Source: an uncultured Helcococcus sp. (GTDB lineage Bacteria > Bacillota > Clostridia > Tissierellales > Peptoniphilaceae). Taken from it: DNA of 36,866 bases. Made by a program: the position numbers and the translations under genes. Position 1 is the stretch's first letter; each line of letters starts with the position of its first letter. Below, one piece after another: positions 16,557-24,489 of the stretch. The stretch covers positions 1-36,866 of the forward strand of contig CALAZW010000064.1 of assembly GCA_937926545.1 (NCBI GenBank), given 5' to 3'. Under the pieces are notes generated by a model that worked only from the letters and a program-made list of their open reading frames with translations, ran no database searches and was not told the DNA's origin.

Positions 16557-17201
16557 ATGAAGAAAAAAATGAAAGCATCAGAACTTAAATACCTGGCCAT
16601 GTTGGCCATGTTTCTAGACCACTATGCAGTTATCCTGGTAGAGGAATCTAGTTTTACATATGTTTTATTTAGAAGTATTGGAAGGATAGCCTTCCCTATT
16701 TTTGCCTTCTTTATAGTAGAGGGCTTTAAAAAGACTAAAAATCTTAAGGCTTATCTTTTCAATCTATTTATTCTTGGATTATTGTCAGAAGTCCCCTTTA
16801 ATCTTATGGTTGGAGAAAAGTTTTTTGAACCTAATTATCAAAATGTTTATTTTACTCTTTTCTTAGGACTTTGCATGTTGACTTGTCTTGATAAGTCCCC
16901 TGAAAATAAAGGAATAGACTTATTGATTATAGTTGGGTTTTCCTACCTAAGCTATATTTTGAGAACAGACTATAGCATTTTTGGACTAGTCTATATGGCC
17001 CTGATCTTTGGATTGGATCAAAGGCTGGATAAATTCGTTAGTGCTGGACTTCTATTTATCACCACTCCCTGGGCCCTTGTGGGGATTTATCTGGTCTTAT
17101 ATGCCTATAATGGAGAAAGAGGTAAGCAAGATAAGTTATTTAACTATCTTTTTTACCCCCTTCATATTTTGGTTCTTTATTTAATTAGTGTTTTTTTATA
17201 A
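16557..17201 (+). CDS. TraX-family membrane protein
   Basis: This 214-residue polytopic membrane protein belongs to the TraX family: KYLAMLAMFLDHYAVIL, then GRIAFPIFAFFIVEGFKKT, then LFILGLLSEVPFNL, then FTLFLGL. The conserved DH in the first helix and the RIAFPIFAF motif are diagnostic. TraX acetylates F-pilin in plasmid F, but chromosomal Firmicutes copies are common and are presumed membrane acyltransferases. No conjugation gene is nearby. No good ribosome binding site precedes the ATG at 16557. The terminator hairpin of the preceding gene lies almost directly upstream, so expression may be weak or use read-through. The 3' end overlaps plsY by 17 nt, tail to tail. Confidence 0.85.
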   Translation: MKKKMKASELKYLAMLAMFLDHYAVILVEESSFTYVLFRSIGRIAFPIFAFFIVEGFKKTKNLKAYLFNLFILGLLSEVPFNLMVGEKFFEPNYQNVYFTLFLGLCMLTCLDKSPENKGIDLLIIVGFSYLSYILRTDYSIFGLVYMALIFGLDQRLDKFVSAGLLFITTPWALVGIYLVLYAYNGERGKQDKLFNYLFYPLHILVLYLISVFL

Positions 17202-17805
17202 AACTTGTTTGCCTTAAGCCCTTTTCTTCGTGGTTTTTAATCCTAACAAAGTTTTTAATGTGTAGACTAACTGCAATTACTATTAGGATGATAGAAATAA
17301 GTATGGGGATTAAGCCATAGTTATTTACCAAGGCCAAGACCAAGAGTATGACAGGTAGGGCCATGGCTCCTATGGCTATATAGTTTGTAATCAAGGTTAT
17401 AAGTAGGACAATAAAAAAAGAAATTATTCCATAAAGAGGATTTATTCCAAAAATCATACCTAGACTTGATGCAGTTCCTTTTCCACCTTTAAATTTCATG
17501 AAAAGAGGGAAGTTATGGCCCATAATAACACCAAAGCCATTTAAATAAATTGCTGTATAGTCATCAGCCAAACTGGGAAATATTTTTTTCATAAAATAGA
17601 TTGATAAAAAGGCCTTTAGTATATCTAAAAGGCCTATTAAAATGCCTGTTTTTACCCCCAAGTGTTGAACGAAGTTTGAGGCACCTGAGTTTCCGCTTCC
17701 TAATTGTCTAATGTCTTGTTTTTTCCAAAGTTTTCCAATAATATAGGCAAATTGAATATGACCTATAAAGTAGCCCATCAATAGAACTAAAAAATAATCT
17801 TTCAT
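17185..17805 (-). CDS. plsY: Glycerol-3-phosphate acyltransferase PlsY
   Basis: The 206-residue membrane acyltransferase transfers an acyl group from acyl-phosphate to glycerol-3-phosphate, the first step of phospholipid synthesis in most Firmicutes. Its three cytoplasmic motifs are visible: GSGNSGASN near residue 37, GHNFPLFMKFKGGKGTASS (glycerol-phosphate and active-site region), and the later NHEEKGLRQ tail that follows five or so hydrophobic segments. The N-terminal GYFIGHIQFAYIIGK segment also fits. A GAGGAG ribosome binding site lies 4-5 nt before the ATG. Its promoter faces away from the GNAT gene at 17878. No terminator was seen at the overlapping 3' end. Confidence 0.95.
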   Translation of the reverse strand: MKDYFLVLLMGYFIGHIQFAYIIGKLWKKQDIRQLGSGNSGASNFVQHLGVKTGILIGLLDILKAFLSIYFMKKIFPSLADDYTAIYLNGFGVIMGHNFPLFMKFKGGKGTASSLGMIFGINPLYGIISFFIVLLITLITNYIAIGAMALPVILLVLALVNNYGLIPILISIILIVIAVSLHIKNFVRIKNHEEKGLRQTSFIKKH

Positions 17806-17835
17806 TTTTCTCCTCTTATTTAGTTATTTGAGATA

Positions 17836-17864
17836 ATTCTATATAATATAAGGTATATAGTCAA
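17836..17864 (-). promoter_or_regulatory. Promoter of plsY
   Basis: On the minus strand TTGACT (17864-17859) and TAGAAT (17841-17836) are exactly 17 nt apart. TATAAT at 17842-17847 on the plus strand may serve the divergent GNAT gene. Confidence 0.65.
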
Positions 17865-17877
17865 TAAGAGGTGGATA

Positions 17878-18366
17878 ATGGAAATAAGAAGAGCTAATAA
17901 GCAAGAGGCAAATAAGGCCTTGGAAATCTTAAAAATAGGTAGAAGAAAGATGGTAGAGGCAGGTAATCACAACCAGTGGGATGAGAATTACCCTTCCCTT
18001 TCAGATGTTAAGAGGGATATAGAAGAAGGCAGTCTTTATCTAGTTATGGAGAAAGAGGAAATCCTTGGAGTCTTCACCCTTCTAGAAGGAGAGGACCCAA
18101 GCTACAAGAAAATTTATGGGGGAAGCTGGTTGAATGAAAAGGATTATTTGACCCTTCACAGGATAGCTTCTACAGGGAGGAAAAAGAAGGTCCTAACTTA
18201 TATCCTAGCTTGGACCAAGGAGAAAACTGACAATATTAGAATTGACACCCATGAAGATAATACAATAATGAAACATATTTTAGAAAAGAATAATTTTCTT
18301 GAATGTGGCTTGATTAGAGTGGCAGATGGTAGTGAGAGAATTGCCTACCATTGGTCAAAAAATTAA
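17878..18366 (+). CDS. GNAT-family N-acetyltransferase
   Basis: This 162-residue protein has the overall GNAT layout: an N-terminal strand and helix (MEIRRANKQEANKALEIL), a hydrophobic strand SLYLVMEKEEILGVFTLL, and the C-terminal half IRIDTHEDNTIMKHILEKN followed by FLECGLIRV. DTHEDNTIMKHILEKNNF is the typical end of RimI-type GNATs (N-x-x-M-x-x-x-L-E-K-x-G/N-F). The usual acetyl-CoA loop Q-x-x-G-x-G/A is weak here (STGRKKKVLTYIL), which could reduce activity. Substrate is unknown. The start follows AAGAGGTGG. Confidence 0.8.
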   Translation: MEIRRANKQEANKALEILKIGRRKMVEAGNHNQWDENYPSLSDVKRDIEEGSLYLVMEKEEILGVFTLLEGEDPSYKKIYGGSWLNEKDYLTLHRIASTGRKKKVLTYILAWTKEKTDNIRIDTHEDNTIMKHILEKNNFLECGLIRVADGSERIAYHWSKN

Positions 18367-18372
18367 TTATTA

Positions 18373-18400
18373 TTGTAGTATAATCTTTTAATGTTATAAT
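18373..18400 (+). promoter_or_regulatory. Promoter of the OFA transporter gene
   Basis: TTGTAG at 18373 and TATAAT at 18395-18400 are 16 nt apart, with a TG extension at 18392. A short perfect dyad, GCAAA-CC-TTTGC, follows at 18413-18424, near +7. Confidence 0.6.
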
Positions 18401-18483
18401 AAGCTTAATAAGGCAAACCTTTGCATTATTAATGTTAATTTTTCTTGATTAAATATTATTTAGGAGATTATTAGGAGAATAAT

Positions 18484-19662
18484 ATGAGACAGAAAAATCG
18501 TTGGTTAGTGTTGATTGCTGCCATCTTGACAAATTTGTCATTGGGGGCAGGTTATGCGTGGTCGGTATTTCAAGGACCACTTGTGGAAAAATATGGATGG
18601 ATGAGTTCTCAAGCAGCACTCGCATTTAGCATTTCATTTGCTATGGTACCCGTAGCGATGATTATTTTTGGGCCTAGGGTAGATAAGAATGGACCTAGAA
18701 AATATGTGCTTTTAGGTGGAATTCTATTTGGCCTAGGAATGTTTTTAACAGGTTTTGCAAAGACTATACCTATGTTGTATCTAACATACGGCCTATTGGT
18801 AGGTTTGGGAATAGGAACTGGTTATGGAGCTACTACTTCTTCAACTGTAAAGTGGTTTCCAGATAAGAAGGGCTTGGCTGGCGGTTTGACAGCAGCAGGC
18901 TTTGGATCAGGAGCAATTATTTTAGCGCCTATTGCCAACAATATGATTAAGAATATAGGAGTATCAAAAACATTTAATTATTTAGGAATAATTTTATTAG
19001 TTGTAGTGGTTATATCATCATTTTTTATGGCTAAACCACCTAGTCCAGAGGCGACTAGTAGTCAAGCTACAAATGATGTGACCTATAAACAAATGCTTAA
19101 GACAAGTAATTTTTGGATTTTATGGATAATTTATACTATGGGAGCTGTAGCAGGAATGATGATTATATCCAATGCTAAACCTATAGCAGAGACCTATAAT
19201 TTATCAGCTAATCCAGCCTTGATTGTAAGTATTGTCGGCCTGGCAAATACTATGGGAAGGATAGTATGGGGGACAATATCTGACAAGATGGGAAGATATA
19301 TGACAATAATACTAATGTTTATAGCTTCATCTATAGGATTACTATTATTGGGTAAATATGATGTAGTGGGAAATAGTATGGCAATATTAGGTATTGTGCT
19401 AGTAGCCCTTTCCTTTGGTGGTTTCCTAGGAATTTTCCCAGGAATAACAGCTGAAAACTGGGGAATTAAAAATGCCAGCTCCAATTATGGATGGTTGTTT
19501 ACAGCCTATGGAGTAGCGGCTATTTTAGGACCAGTTATAGCAGCTAAAATAGTTGAAGCTAGTGGGGATTATGCAAGGGCATTTACTATTGCTATAACTA
19601 TGGCTGTTGTTGGAATTGTATTTACCATATTTTATGTAAAGAAGGAAAAGAACAAGGTATAA
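18484..19662 (+). CDS. OFA-family major facilitator transporter (oxalate/formate antiporter-like)
   Basis: This 392-residue MFS protein has about 12 membrane helices. The first helix LSLGAGYAWSVFQGPL matches the OFA family. The MFS signature between helices 2 and 3 reads GPRVDKNGPRKYVLLGG, and that between helices 8 and 9 reads WGTISDKMGRYMTII. TYGLLVGLGIGTGYGATTSS and WFPDKKGLAGGLTAAGFGSG are typical OFA stretches. Members exchange oxalate/formate or move pyruvate, lactate and related monocarboxylates; substrate cannot be fixed here. The 5' end uses codons such as GCG, ACT-CGC and CCC-GTA-GCG that are rarer in neighbours, which may hint at transfer. AGGAG precedes the start. Its mRNA has a leader of about 75 nt. 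Confidence 0.85.
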   Translation: MRQKNRWLVLIAAILTNLSLGAGYAWSVFQGPLVEKYGWMSSQAALAFSISFAMVPVAMIIFGPRVDKNGPRKYVLLGGILFGLGMFLTGFAKTIPMLYLTYGLLVGLGIGTGYGATTSSTVKWFPDKKGLAGGLTAAGFGSGAIILAPIANNMIKNIGVSKTFNYLGIILLVVVVISSFFMAKPPSPEATSSQATNDVTYKQMLKTSNFWILWIIYTMGAVAGMMIISNAKPIAETYNLSANPALIVSIVGLANTMGRIVWGTISDKMGRYMTIILMFIASSIGLLLLGKYDVVGNSMAILGIVLVALSFGGFLGIFPGITAENWGIKNASSNYGWLFTAYGVAAILGPVIAAKIVEASGDYARAFTIAITMAVVGIVFTIFYVKKEKNKV

Positions 19663-19689
19663 ATTAATTCAAGAAAAATTAACAGAATA

Positions 19690-19716
19690 AAGCCATTGAA
19701 TAAATGGCTTTTTTTC
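19690..19716 (+). terminator. Terminator of the OFA transporter gene
   Basis: AAGCCATT/AATGGCTT (8 bp) with a 5-nt loop is followed by TTTTT. Confidence 0.85.
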
Positions 19717-19752
19717 AATAAAATACAAGTAGGATGGACATAGGAGGAGAAT

Positions 19753-20703
19753 ATGAATTTAAATGAATTACTAAATATTAAGTACCCAGTAATACAAGGT
19801 GGGATGGCTAGAATAGCCAGAGGTAAATTAGCAGCGGCTGTATCTAATGCAGGAGGTCTAGGCCTTGTAGGAACAGGTGGTTTTACTATAGAAGAATTTA
19901 GAAATGAAATTAAGATAGCTAGAGAAAACCTGGAAGAGGGAAAAATCTTTGGGGTAAACTTAGTTTTAATAGAAAAAGATATAGAAGAAAAAATAGAAAT
20001 AACCATAGAAGAAAAAATTCCAGTAGTTACCATGGGAGCAGGCAATCCAGCCCCTTATATGGAAAAATTATTGGGAGCAGGCCTTGTGGTTATACCTGTT
20101 GTTGGTAATACAAAGATGGCTAAGAAGGTGGAAGCTTTGGGCGCCCAAGCTTGTATAATAGAGGGTATGGAAGCAGGAGGTCACCTGGGTAAGATGGGCT
20201 CTATGGCATCAATCTTACAAGTATCAAGCTTAGTAGATATACCTGTAATAGCTGCAGGAGGAATTGGACACGGAGCTCAAGTCTTAGCGGCCCAAGCCAT
20301 GGGAGCAGGAGGAGTTCAAATGGGAACAAGATTTTTAGTAGCTGAAGAAACTGAAATCCATGAAAACTTTAAACAAGCCTTAATAGATGCCAAGGACTAT
20401 GAAACAGATATTACAGGAGTAACTAAGAATGAACCTGTAAGACAGCTATCCAATGAAATGACCAAGGCCTATATTAAAAAAGAGTTCGAAGGAGCTGATT
20501 CTCAAGAACTTACTGACTTGGTTAAAGGATCCTTGTCCAGAGCTATTTTTGAAGGAGATGTGAAGACTGGTTCTATGATGGCTGGCCAAATAGTGGGTAT
20601 CTTAGACAAGGTACAAACAGTTGAAGAAATCTTTGAGCAAATGGTTAAGGAATATAAAGAAGCGAAAGAAAGTATAGAAAAGAACGAAGATTTTTTATTT
20701 TAA
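19753..20703 (+). CDS. fabK: Enoyl-ACP reductase II FabK (FMN-dependent)
   Basis: This 316-residue TIM-barrel flavoprotein reduces enoyl-ACP in the last step of the fatty acid elongation cycle. It carries QGGMA at 15-19, GAGNP at about 95-99, EGMEAGGH at 137-144 with the catalytic-site His144 of FabK numbering, IAAGGIG, and MGTRF. The C-terminal GSMMAGQIVGIL also fits FabK. The sister family, 2-nitropropane dioxygenase/nitronate monooxygenase, is the main alternative, but the EGxEAGGH motif and length favour FabK. It stands alone with AGGAGG before the ATG and a strong terminator after, not within a fab cluster. Confidence 0.88.
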   Translation: MNLNELLNIKYPVIQGGMARIARGKLAAAVSNAGGLGLVGTGGFTIEEFRNEIKIARENLEEGKIFGVNLVLIEKDIEEKIEITIEEKIPVVTMGAGNPAPYMEKLLGAGLVVIPVVGNTKMAKKVEALGAQACIIEGMEAGGHLGKMGSMASILQVSSLVDIPVIAAGGIGHGAQVLAAQAMGAGGVQMGTRFLVAEETEIHENFKQALIDAKDYETDITGVTKNEPVRQLSNEMTKAYIKKEFEGADSQELTDLVKGSLSRAIFEGDVKTGSMMAGQIVGILDKVQTVEEIFEQMVKEYKEAKESIEKNEDFLF

Positions 20704-20706
20704 GCT

Positions 20707-20731
20707 AAGCCTCCTTTGGAGGCTTTTTTTA
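20707..20731 (+). terminator. Terminator of fabK
   Basis: Perfect 8-bp stem AAGCCTCC/GGAGGCTT with a TTT loop and a T run. The next gene starts only 10 nt after it, with its ribosome binding site directly following the T run. Confidence 0.92.
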
Positions 20732-20740
20732 GGAGATGCT

Positions 20741-21385
20741 ATGGAATTAAATAATTTAAGGAAAATATTAGAAAATAGAGAAACCAATCCTTTGGGAGTA
20801 AAGTCTAAATTTGCTGTACTCCTACCCTTATATTACGAGGAAAAGGATGATCGTTGGTATATCTTATATGAGAGAAGGGCTATGTCTCTTAGAAAGCAGC
20901 CTGGAGAAATATCCTTCCCAGGAGGCCAGTTGGAGAAAGATGAAAGTTTTAAAATGGCAGCCATAAGAGAGACCATGGAAGAGTTGGAGATAGGTGAGCA
21001 AAATATTGATGTTTTAGGGGAGTTGGACTATATAGTATCTGCAGAAAATCTTATAGTAAGGTGTTTCTTAGGTAGGATTAAAGATATTTCCTTTGATCAA
21101 ATAAAGCCCAGCCAAGATGAAGTAGATCATATTTTTAAGGTTCCCTTGGATTTCTTCTTGAAGACGGAACCCTTGGTATATTCCCTGCCCATGAAAATAG
21201 AATTGGTGGATGACTTTCCTTATTATTTAATACCCAATGGCAAGAAATATGATTTTGCCAAGGGAAAACATGAAATAATTTTTTATCAGTATGAAGATTA
21301 CACTATATGGGGCTTTACCGCTAAGATGACCTGGGGCTTCATTGATATTATAAAGAACAAGGGGGAAGAAATATGCAAGCATTAA
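20741..21385 (+). CDS. CoA pyrophosphatase (NUDIX, NudL/YeaB-like)
   Basis: This 214-residue NUDIX hydrolase probably splits CoA and its derivatives into phosphopantetheine and 3',5'-ADP. The CoA-specific pre-motif LRKQPGEISFPGG is present, followed by the NUDIX box GGQLEKDESFKMAAIRETMEEL. The usual Gly near the end of the box is replaced by Glu (EELEI), while the metal-binding glutamates are kept. The start follows AGGAG placed right after the fabK terminator, so it may depend on read-through or on a promoter not recognised inside fabK. The end overlaps the CaiB/BaiF gene by 13 nt, joining two CoA-related functions in one unit. Confidence 0.88.
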   Translation: MELNNLRKILENRETNPLGVKSKFAVLLPLYYEEKDDRWYILYERRAMSLRKQPGEISFPGGQLEKDESFKMAAIRETMEELEIGEQNIDVLGELDYIVSAENLIVRCFLGRIKDISFDQIKPSQDEVDHIFKVPLDFFLKTEPLVYSLPMKIELVDDFPYYLIPNGKKYDFAKGKHEIIFYQYEDYTIWGFTAKMTWGFIDIIKNKGEEICKH

Positions 21386-22560
21386 GTAATTTAAAAATAT
21401 TAGATTTTACAACACTATTACCAGGACCTTATGCCAGCCTGGGACTGGCTGATATGGGGGCACAAGTCCTTAAGATATCATCGTCTTCTAGAAGGGACTT
21501 GGTTTTGGACAATGGCCCCTTGATAGAAGAAAATGGAGTTACAGCCAATCAAGCCTGGTTAAATAGAAATAAAGACACCATGTTTTTAAACTTAAAAAAT
21601 GATAAGGCCAAGGAAGTCATAGAAAAGTTAATAGTGGAAGAAGGCTATAATATTATCATAGAACAGTTTAGACCAGGGGTCATGGAAAGATTGGGGCTTG
21701 GCTATAAAAACTTAAAAGAAATAGACCCTAGTATAATTTATTGCTCTATAACAGGCTATGGCCAATATGGAGAAATGAGTCATAAGGCAGGTCATGATAT
21801 AAACTTTGTGGCTAGAAGTGGCATAATGTCCCACTCAGGAAGAAAAGATGGGGGACCTAGTCTTACAGGTATGCAGATAGGGGATTTGGCAGTAGGTTCA
21901 ATGAACTCTATCATAGGTATTTTAGCTGCTCTAAACTATAGGAATATGACTGGTGAGGGCCAATATATAGATGTTAGTATGAGTGATGGCCTTGTTCCTT
22001 TTAATTCTTTAGATGGAAGTAATTTTTTAGTTTCAGGTCAAATGCCAGAAAGGGAAGGGGAACTGTTAAATGGTGGAAGTCTTTACGACTATTATGAAAC
22101 CAAGGACCAGGAATATATTTCTATAGGGTCTCTAGAACCTAAGTTTTTCAAGGGACTTTGTGAACTTATAGATAGACCGAACTGGATAGAAGAAGGAATG
22201 GATCCGCTTGATATTAGCAGGAGAAAGAAAGATTTAGAGGAAATAATAAAGACTAGAACCAAGGCACAATGGGAGGAAATATTTAAAGACGAAGACCTTT
22301 GTATAGAGCCTGTTCTTAATTTGGATGAGCTACTAAATAAAGACCAGCATATAAAAGATAGGGAATTGGTAATAGAAATGGATTTAGAAGACGGTAAAAA
22401 GGTTAGACAATTTGCCATGCCTATTAAATTTTCCAAGAGCAAACCCCAATATAAATTTATAGGTAAAAAATTAGGCCTGGATACAATATCCATAATGGAA
22501 AATTTAGGCTATAATAGAGAAGAGATAGAAAAGTTAAAAGAGGATGGATTGTTTGACTAG
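21373..22560 (+). CDS. CaiB/BaiF family (type III) CoA-transferase, AMACR-like
   Basis: This 395-residue protein belongs to the type III CoA-transferase/alpha-methylacyl-CoA racemase family. It has LKILDFTTLLPGPYASLGLADMGAQVLKI at the start in interrupted form typical of the family, YCSITGYGQYG, His141 in KAGHDINFV and Asp171 in QIGDLAVGS. The 30-residue spacing of His and Asp equals that of the catalytic His126/Asp156 pair of mycobacterial AMACR, so racemase activity on a 2-methylacyl-CoA is possible. Transferase activity is the alternative. The start overlaps the CoA pyrophosphatase gene. The next gene begins 11 nt after its stop. Confidence 0.85.
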   Translation: MQALSNLKILDFTTLLPGPYASLGLADMGAQVLKISSSSRRDLVLDNGPLIEENGVTANQAWLNRNKDTMFLNLKNDKAKEVIEKLIVEEGYNIIIEQFRPGVMERLGLGYKNLKEIDPSIIYCSITGYGQYGEMSHKAGHDINFVARSGIMSHSGRKDGGPSLTGMQIGDLAVGSMNSIIGILAALNYRNMTGEGQYIDVSMSDGLVPFNSLDGSNFLVSGQMPEREGELLNGGSLYDYYETKDQEYISIGSLEPKFFKGLCELIDRPNWIEEGMDPLDISRRKKDLEEIIKTRTKAQWEEIFKDEDLCIEPVLNLDELLNKDQHIKDRELVIEMDLEDGKKVRQFAMPIKFSKSKPQYKFIGKKLGLDTISIMENLGYNREEIEKLKEDGLFD

Positions 22561-22571
22561 GAGGATTTGTT

Positions 22572-23141
22572 ATGGTTAAAGAGATAGCTAGCCCAAGTGG
22601 GAATATTAAGGTTTATAGAAATGGTCAGCAAATAGACTTTGAAGTTATAAAACCCCAGGCCAATAAGTATATGGCTTTAAATGCCAAGGGGATGCAGGTT
22701 GAAGTCTTTCCTGAGGAAAACCTGGAGATTTGGATAGACCTTAAGGATTATGAAGTTGGCGAAGAAATCAATTGTCTTGTTGACAAGGGCAGTTTTGAGA
22801 TAGGCTTTGGCAGTGAACATATGTATAACCTACTGAAGAGGGAAGACTCCATAATTTTGGGTATGGGTTGCTTTAATACGGAAAAGTTAAATGCTAATTT
22901 GGAAGAGAACAAGAAGAAATTTAAGTATTTAAATGATACAGATTATTTTCTTCCCTATGATACCTTTGAAGTATATGAAGAAGATGATAAAAATCTAGGT
23001 TATAGTTTTATTATTATGGATGATCCAAAAAAATATAGGGATCTGGATATAAGAAGATATTTGATTATAAAAATCGCATGGGAATATAAGGGGATGCATT
23101 ATGCAGAAAACCTTGTATCTACTTTAACAGCTATGGAATAG
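22572..23141 (+). CDS. Hypothetical protein, 189 aa
   Basis: I do not recognise this soluble acidic protein. It has no signal peptide or membrane helix. Strand-rich segments (GNIKVYRNGQQIDFEVI, then LEIWIDLKDYEVG) suggest a beta-barrel or sandwich N-terminal part, and the rest is mixed. AGGAGG at good spacing and the 11-nt gap from the CaiB/BaiF gene make it the third gene of that unit. A function tied to CoA or lipid metabolism is possible only by position. Confidence 0.65.
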   Translation: MVKEIASPSGNIKVYRNGQQIDFEVIKPQANKYMALNAKGMQVEVFPEENLEIWIDLKDYEVGEEINCLVDKGSFEIGFGSEHMYNLLKREDSIILGMGCFNTEKLNANLEENKKKFKYLNDTDYFLPYDTFEVYEEDDKNLGYSFIIMDDPKKYRDLDIRRYLIIKIAWEYKGMHYAENLVSTLTAME

Positions 23142-23213
23142 TGATTATTTCAGAGGATAATTGGGTACATATATCATGCGTGAGAATAGAGTATGAGAAG
23201 TTGGGAGTTAGGC

Positions 23214-23495
23214 ATGAATGATGTATTTCTAATAAAAAATATAAAACCTGAAAGGGATTACGAAAATTTACAAAAGGTGAATTTTATAATAAATGGCATG
23301 GACGATGAAAATAGGGTTAGATATGTATTAGATGCCATTTTTCAAGAAAATAGCCTTTCTGTTGATAATGTAACTGTTAAATATAACGGTATTCAAATGG
23401 AAATGGAAATAAAAGAGATACCTACCATACTAAAATCTCTAGTTACTAGGGATATAGATGTATATGGTATTTATGTATTGTATGATAATCAATAA
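23214..23495 (+). CDS. Hypothetical small protein, 93 aa
   Basis: A small soluble protein, not recognised. It begins MNDVFLIKNIKPERDY when started at 23214, where GGGAG lies 6 nt upstream; the in-frame ATG at 23193 has no such site. Acidic and basic residues alternate with strand-like segments (VNFIINGMDDENRV, ENSLSVDNVTVKYNGIQMEM), hinting at a small alpha/beta fold. The ferritin gene begins 19 nt after its stop, so they may be co-transcribed. Confidence 0.6.
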   Translation: MNDVFLIKNIKPERDYENLQKVNFIINGMDDENRVRYVLDAIFQENSLSVDNVTVKYNGIQMEMEIKEIPTILKSLVTRDIDVYGIYVLYDNQ

Positions 23496-23514
23496 TAATA
23501 TTTTGGAGGATTTT

Positions 23515-24027
23515 ATGAACAAGGAATTTTTAGATGCAATGAACGAACAAATGAACTTTGAATTTGAGTCAGCTTTTATCTATAAGGCTATGTCTGCTTA
23601 TCTAGCAAGACTTGATTTGGATGGAATGGTTCATTTTATGGACATGCAGGTTGAAGAAGAAATTATCCATGGAGATGATTTCAAAGTGTTTTTACAAGAC
23701 CTGGGCTATGATGTTAAATATAGGGCATTAGATCCAGGTGAAGGTGAGTATAAGGATGTTGTAGATGTATTTAAGTCAGCTCTAGAACATGAAAAATTGG
23801 TTACTGCAAATATTAATAGGCTTTATGATGAAGCTAGGGAAATTAATGATAGAAGAGCAGAAATCTTTTTACAAACCTATATACAAGAACAGATAGAAGA
23901 AGAGGATACCTTTACTAAATTAGTTACGAAATTAGAGAGAATAGATGGTAATTGGCATGGTCTATACATGTTAGATGCAGAGTTGGGAACAAGACCACAA
24001 CCTACACCAATGAATCCTGAAGAGTAA
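23515..24027 (+). CDS. ftnA: Non-haem ferritin
   Basis: The 170-residue protein is a bacterial ferritin of the FtnA type, which oxidises Fe2+ and stores it as mineral in a 24-mer shell. Ferroxidase-centre residues are in place: Glu16 in MNFEFESA, Glu48/Glu49 with His52 in VEEEIIHGDDF (ExxH), a Glu in ALEHEKLV, and Gln-Glu in IQEQIEEED. The start at 23515 is fixed by TTGGAGG; the longer frame runs back into the preceding gene. A strong terminator follows. The preceding small unknown gene may belong to the same transcript. Confidence 0.92.
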   Translation: MNKEFLDAMNEQMNFEFESAFIYKAMSAYLARLDLDGMVHFMDMQVEEEIIHGDDFKVFLQDLGYDVKYRALDPGEGEYKDVVDVFKSALEHEKLVTANINRLYDEAREINDRRAEIFLQTYIQEQIEEEDTFTKLVTKLERIDGNWHGLYMLDAELGTRPQPTPMNPEE

Positions 24028-24028
24028 G

Positions 24029-24053
24029 AAAGAGGCTTGGCCTCTTTTTTTTT
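24029..24053 (+). terminator. Terminator of the ferritin gene
   Basis: Stem AAAGAGGC/GCCTCTTT with loop TTG, then nine or so T residues. Confidence 0.9.
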
Positions 24054-24072
24054 AGATAAGAAAACCTTTTCA

Positions 24073-24101
24073 TTGGAATAATAACTACATTATGATATAA
24101 T
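24073..24101 (+). promoter_or_regulatory. Promoter of ptsH
   Basis: TTGGAA at 24073 and TATAAT at 24096-24101 are 17 nt apart, with a TG extension one base before the -10 box. Confidence 0.7.
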
Positions 24102-24141
24102 TAACATATACATAGATATTAGTGAAGGGAGATGAAAAATA

Positions 24142-24408
24142 GTGTATGAAGCAAAAGTAAAGTTAACAAATGAGGTAGGTTTGCATGCAAGGCCTGCATC
24201 GTTGTTTATTCAAGAAGCAGTTAAATATTCTTCTGATATAGAAGTTATTAAAGATAATAAAACATATAATGGAAAATCAATAATGGGAATCTTGAGTATG
24301 GGAGCATCTAAGGGAGAAGAAATCACTATTAGAGCATATGGGGACGATGAAGAAGAAGCCGTTAATGCCCTTATTGATATTGTTAATAATAAATTAAAAG
24401 AATATTAA
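24142..24408 (+). CDS. ptsH: Phosphocarrier protein HPr
   Basis: This 88-residue protein carries phosphate from enzyme I to sugar-specific EIIA proteins. His15 lies in GLHARPAS, and the regulatory Ser46 lies in GKSIMGILSMG, so it can also be phosphorylated by HPr kinase and take part in CcpA-type catabolite control. The start is GTG, with GGGAGATG upstream. No ptsI follows, although ptsHI pairs are common; the gene has its own promoter and terminator. Confidence 0.95.
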   Translation: MYEAKVKLTNEVGLHARPASLFIQEAVKYSSDIEVIKDNKTYNGKSIMGILSMGASKGEEITIRAYGDDEEEAVNALIDIVNNKLKEY

Positions 24409-24414
24409 AATTAT

Positions 24415-24440
24415 AAGCTGGTTAACCAGCTTTATTTTTT
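24415..24440 (+). terminator. Terminator of ptsH
   Basis: The palindrome AAGCTGGTTAACCAGCTT is followed by a T-rich run. Confidence 0.88.
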
Positions 24441-24455
24441 TATTTTAATAAAATA

Positions 24456-24464
24456 TGTTAAAAT
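24456..24464 (+). promoter_or_regulatory. Extended -10 promoter of the cdaA operon
   Basis: TGTTAAAAT, an extended -10 element, lies 26 nt before the cdaA start codon. No -35 of quality is seen. Confidence 0.4.
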
Positions 24465-24489
24465 GAGATGATAGGAAGAAGGTGATTAG

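Noticed and set aside
16557..17201. TraX as evidence for a conjugative element
   Set aside because: Chromosomal TraX-family genes are common in Firmicutes, and no conjugation or plasmid gene is nearby.
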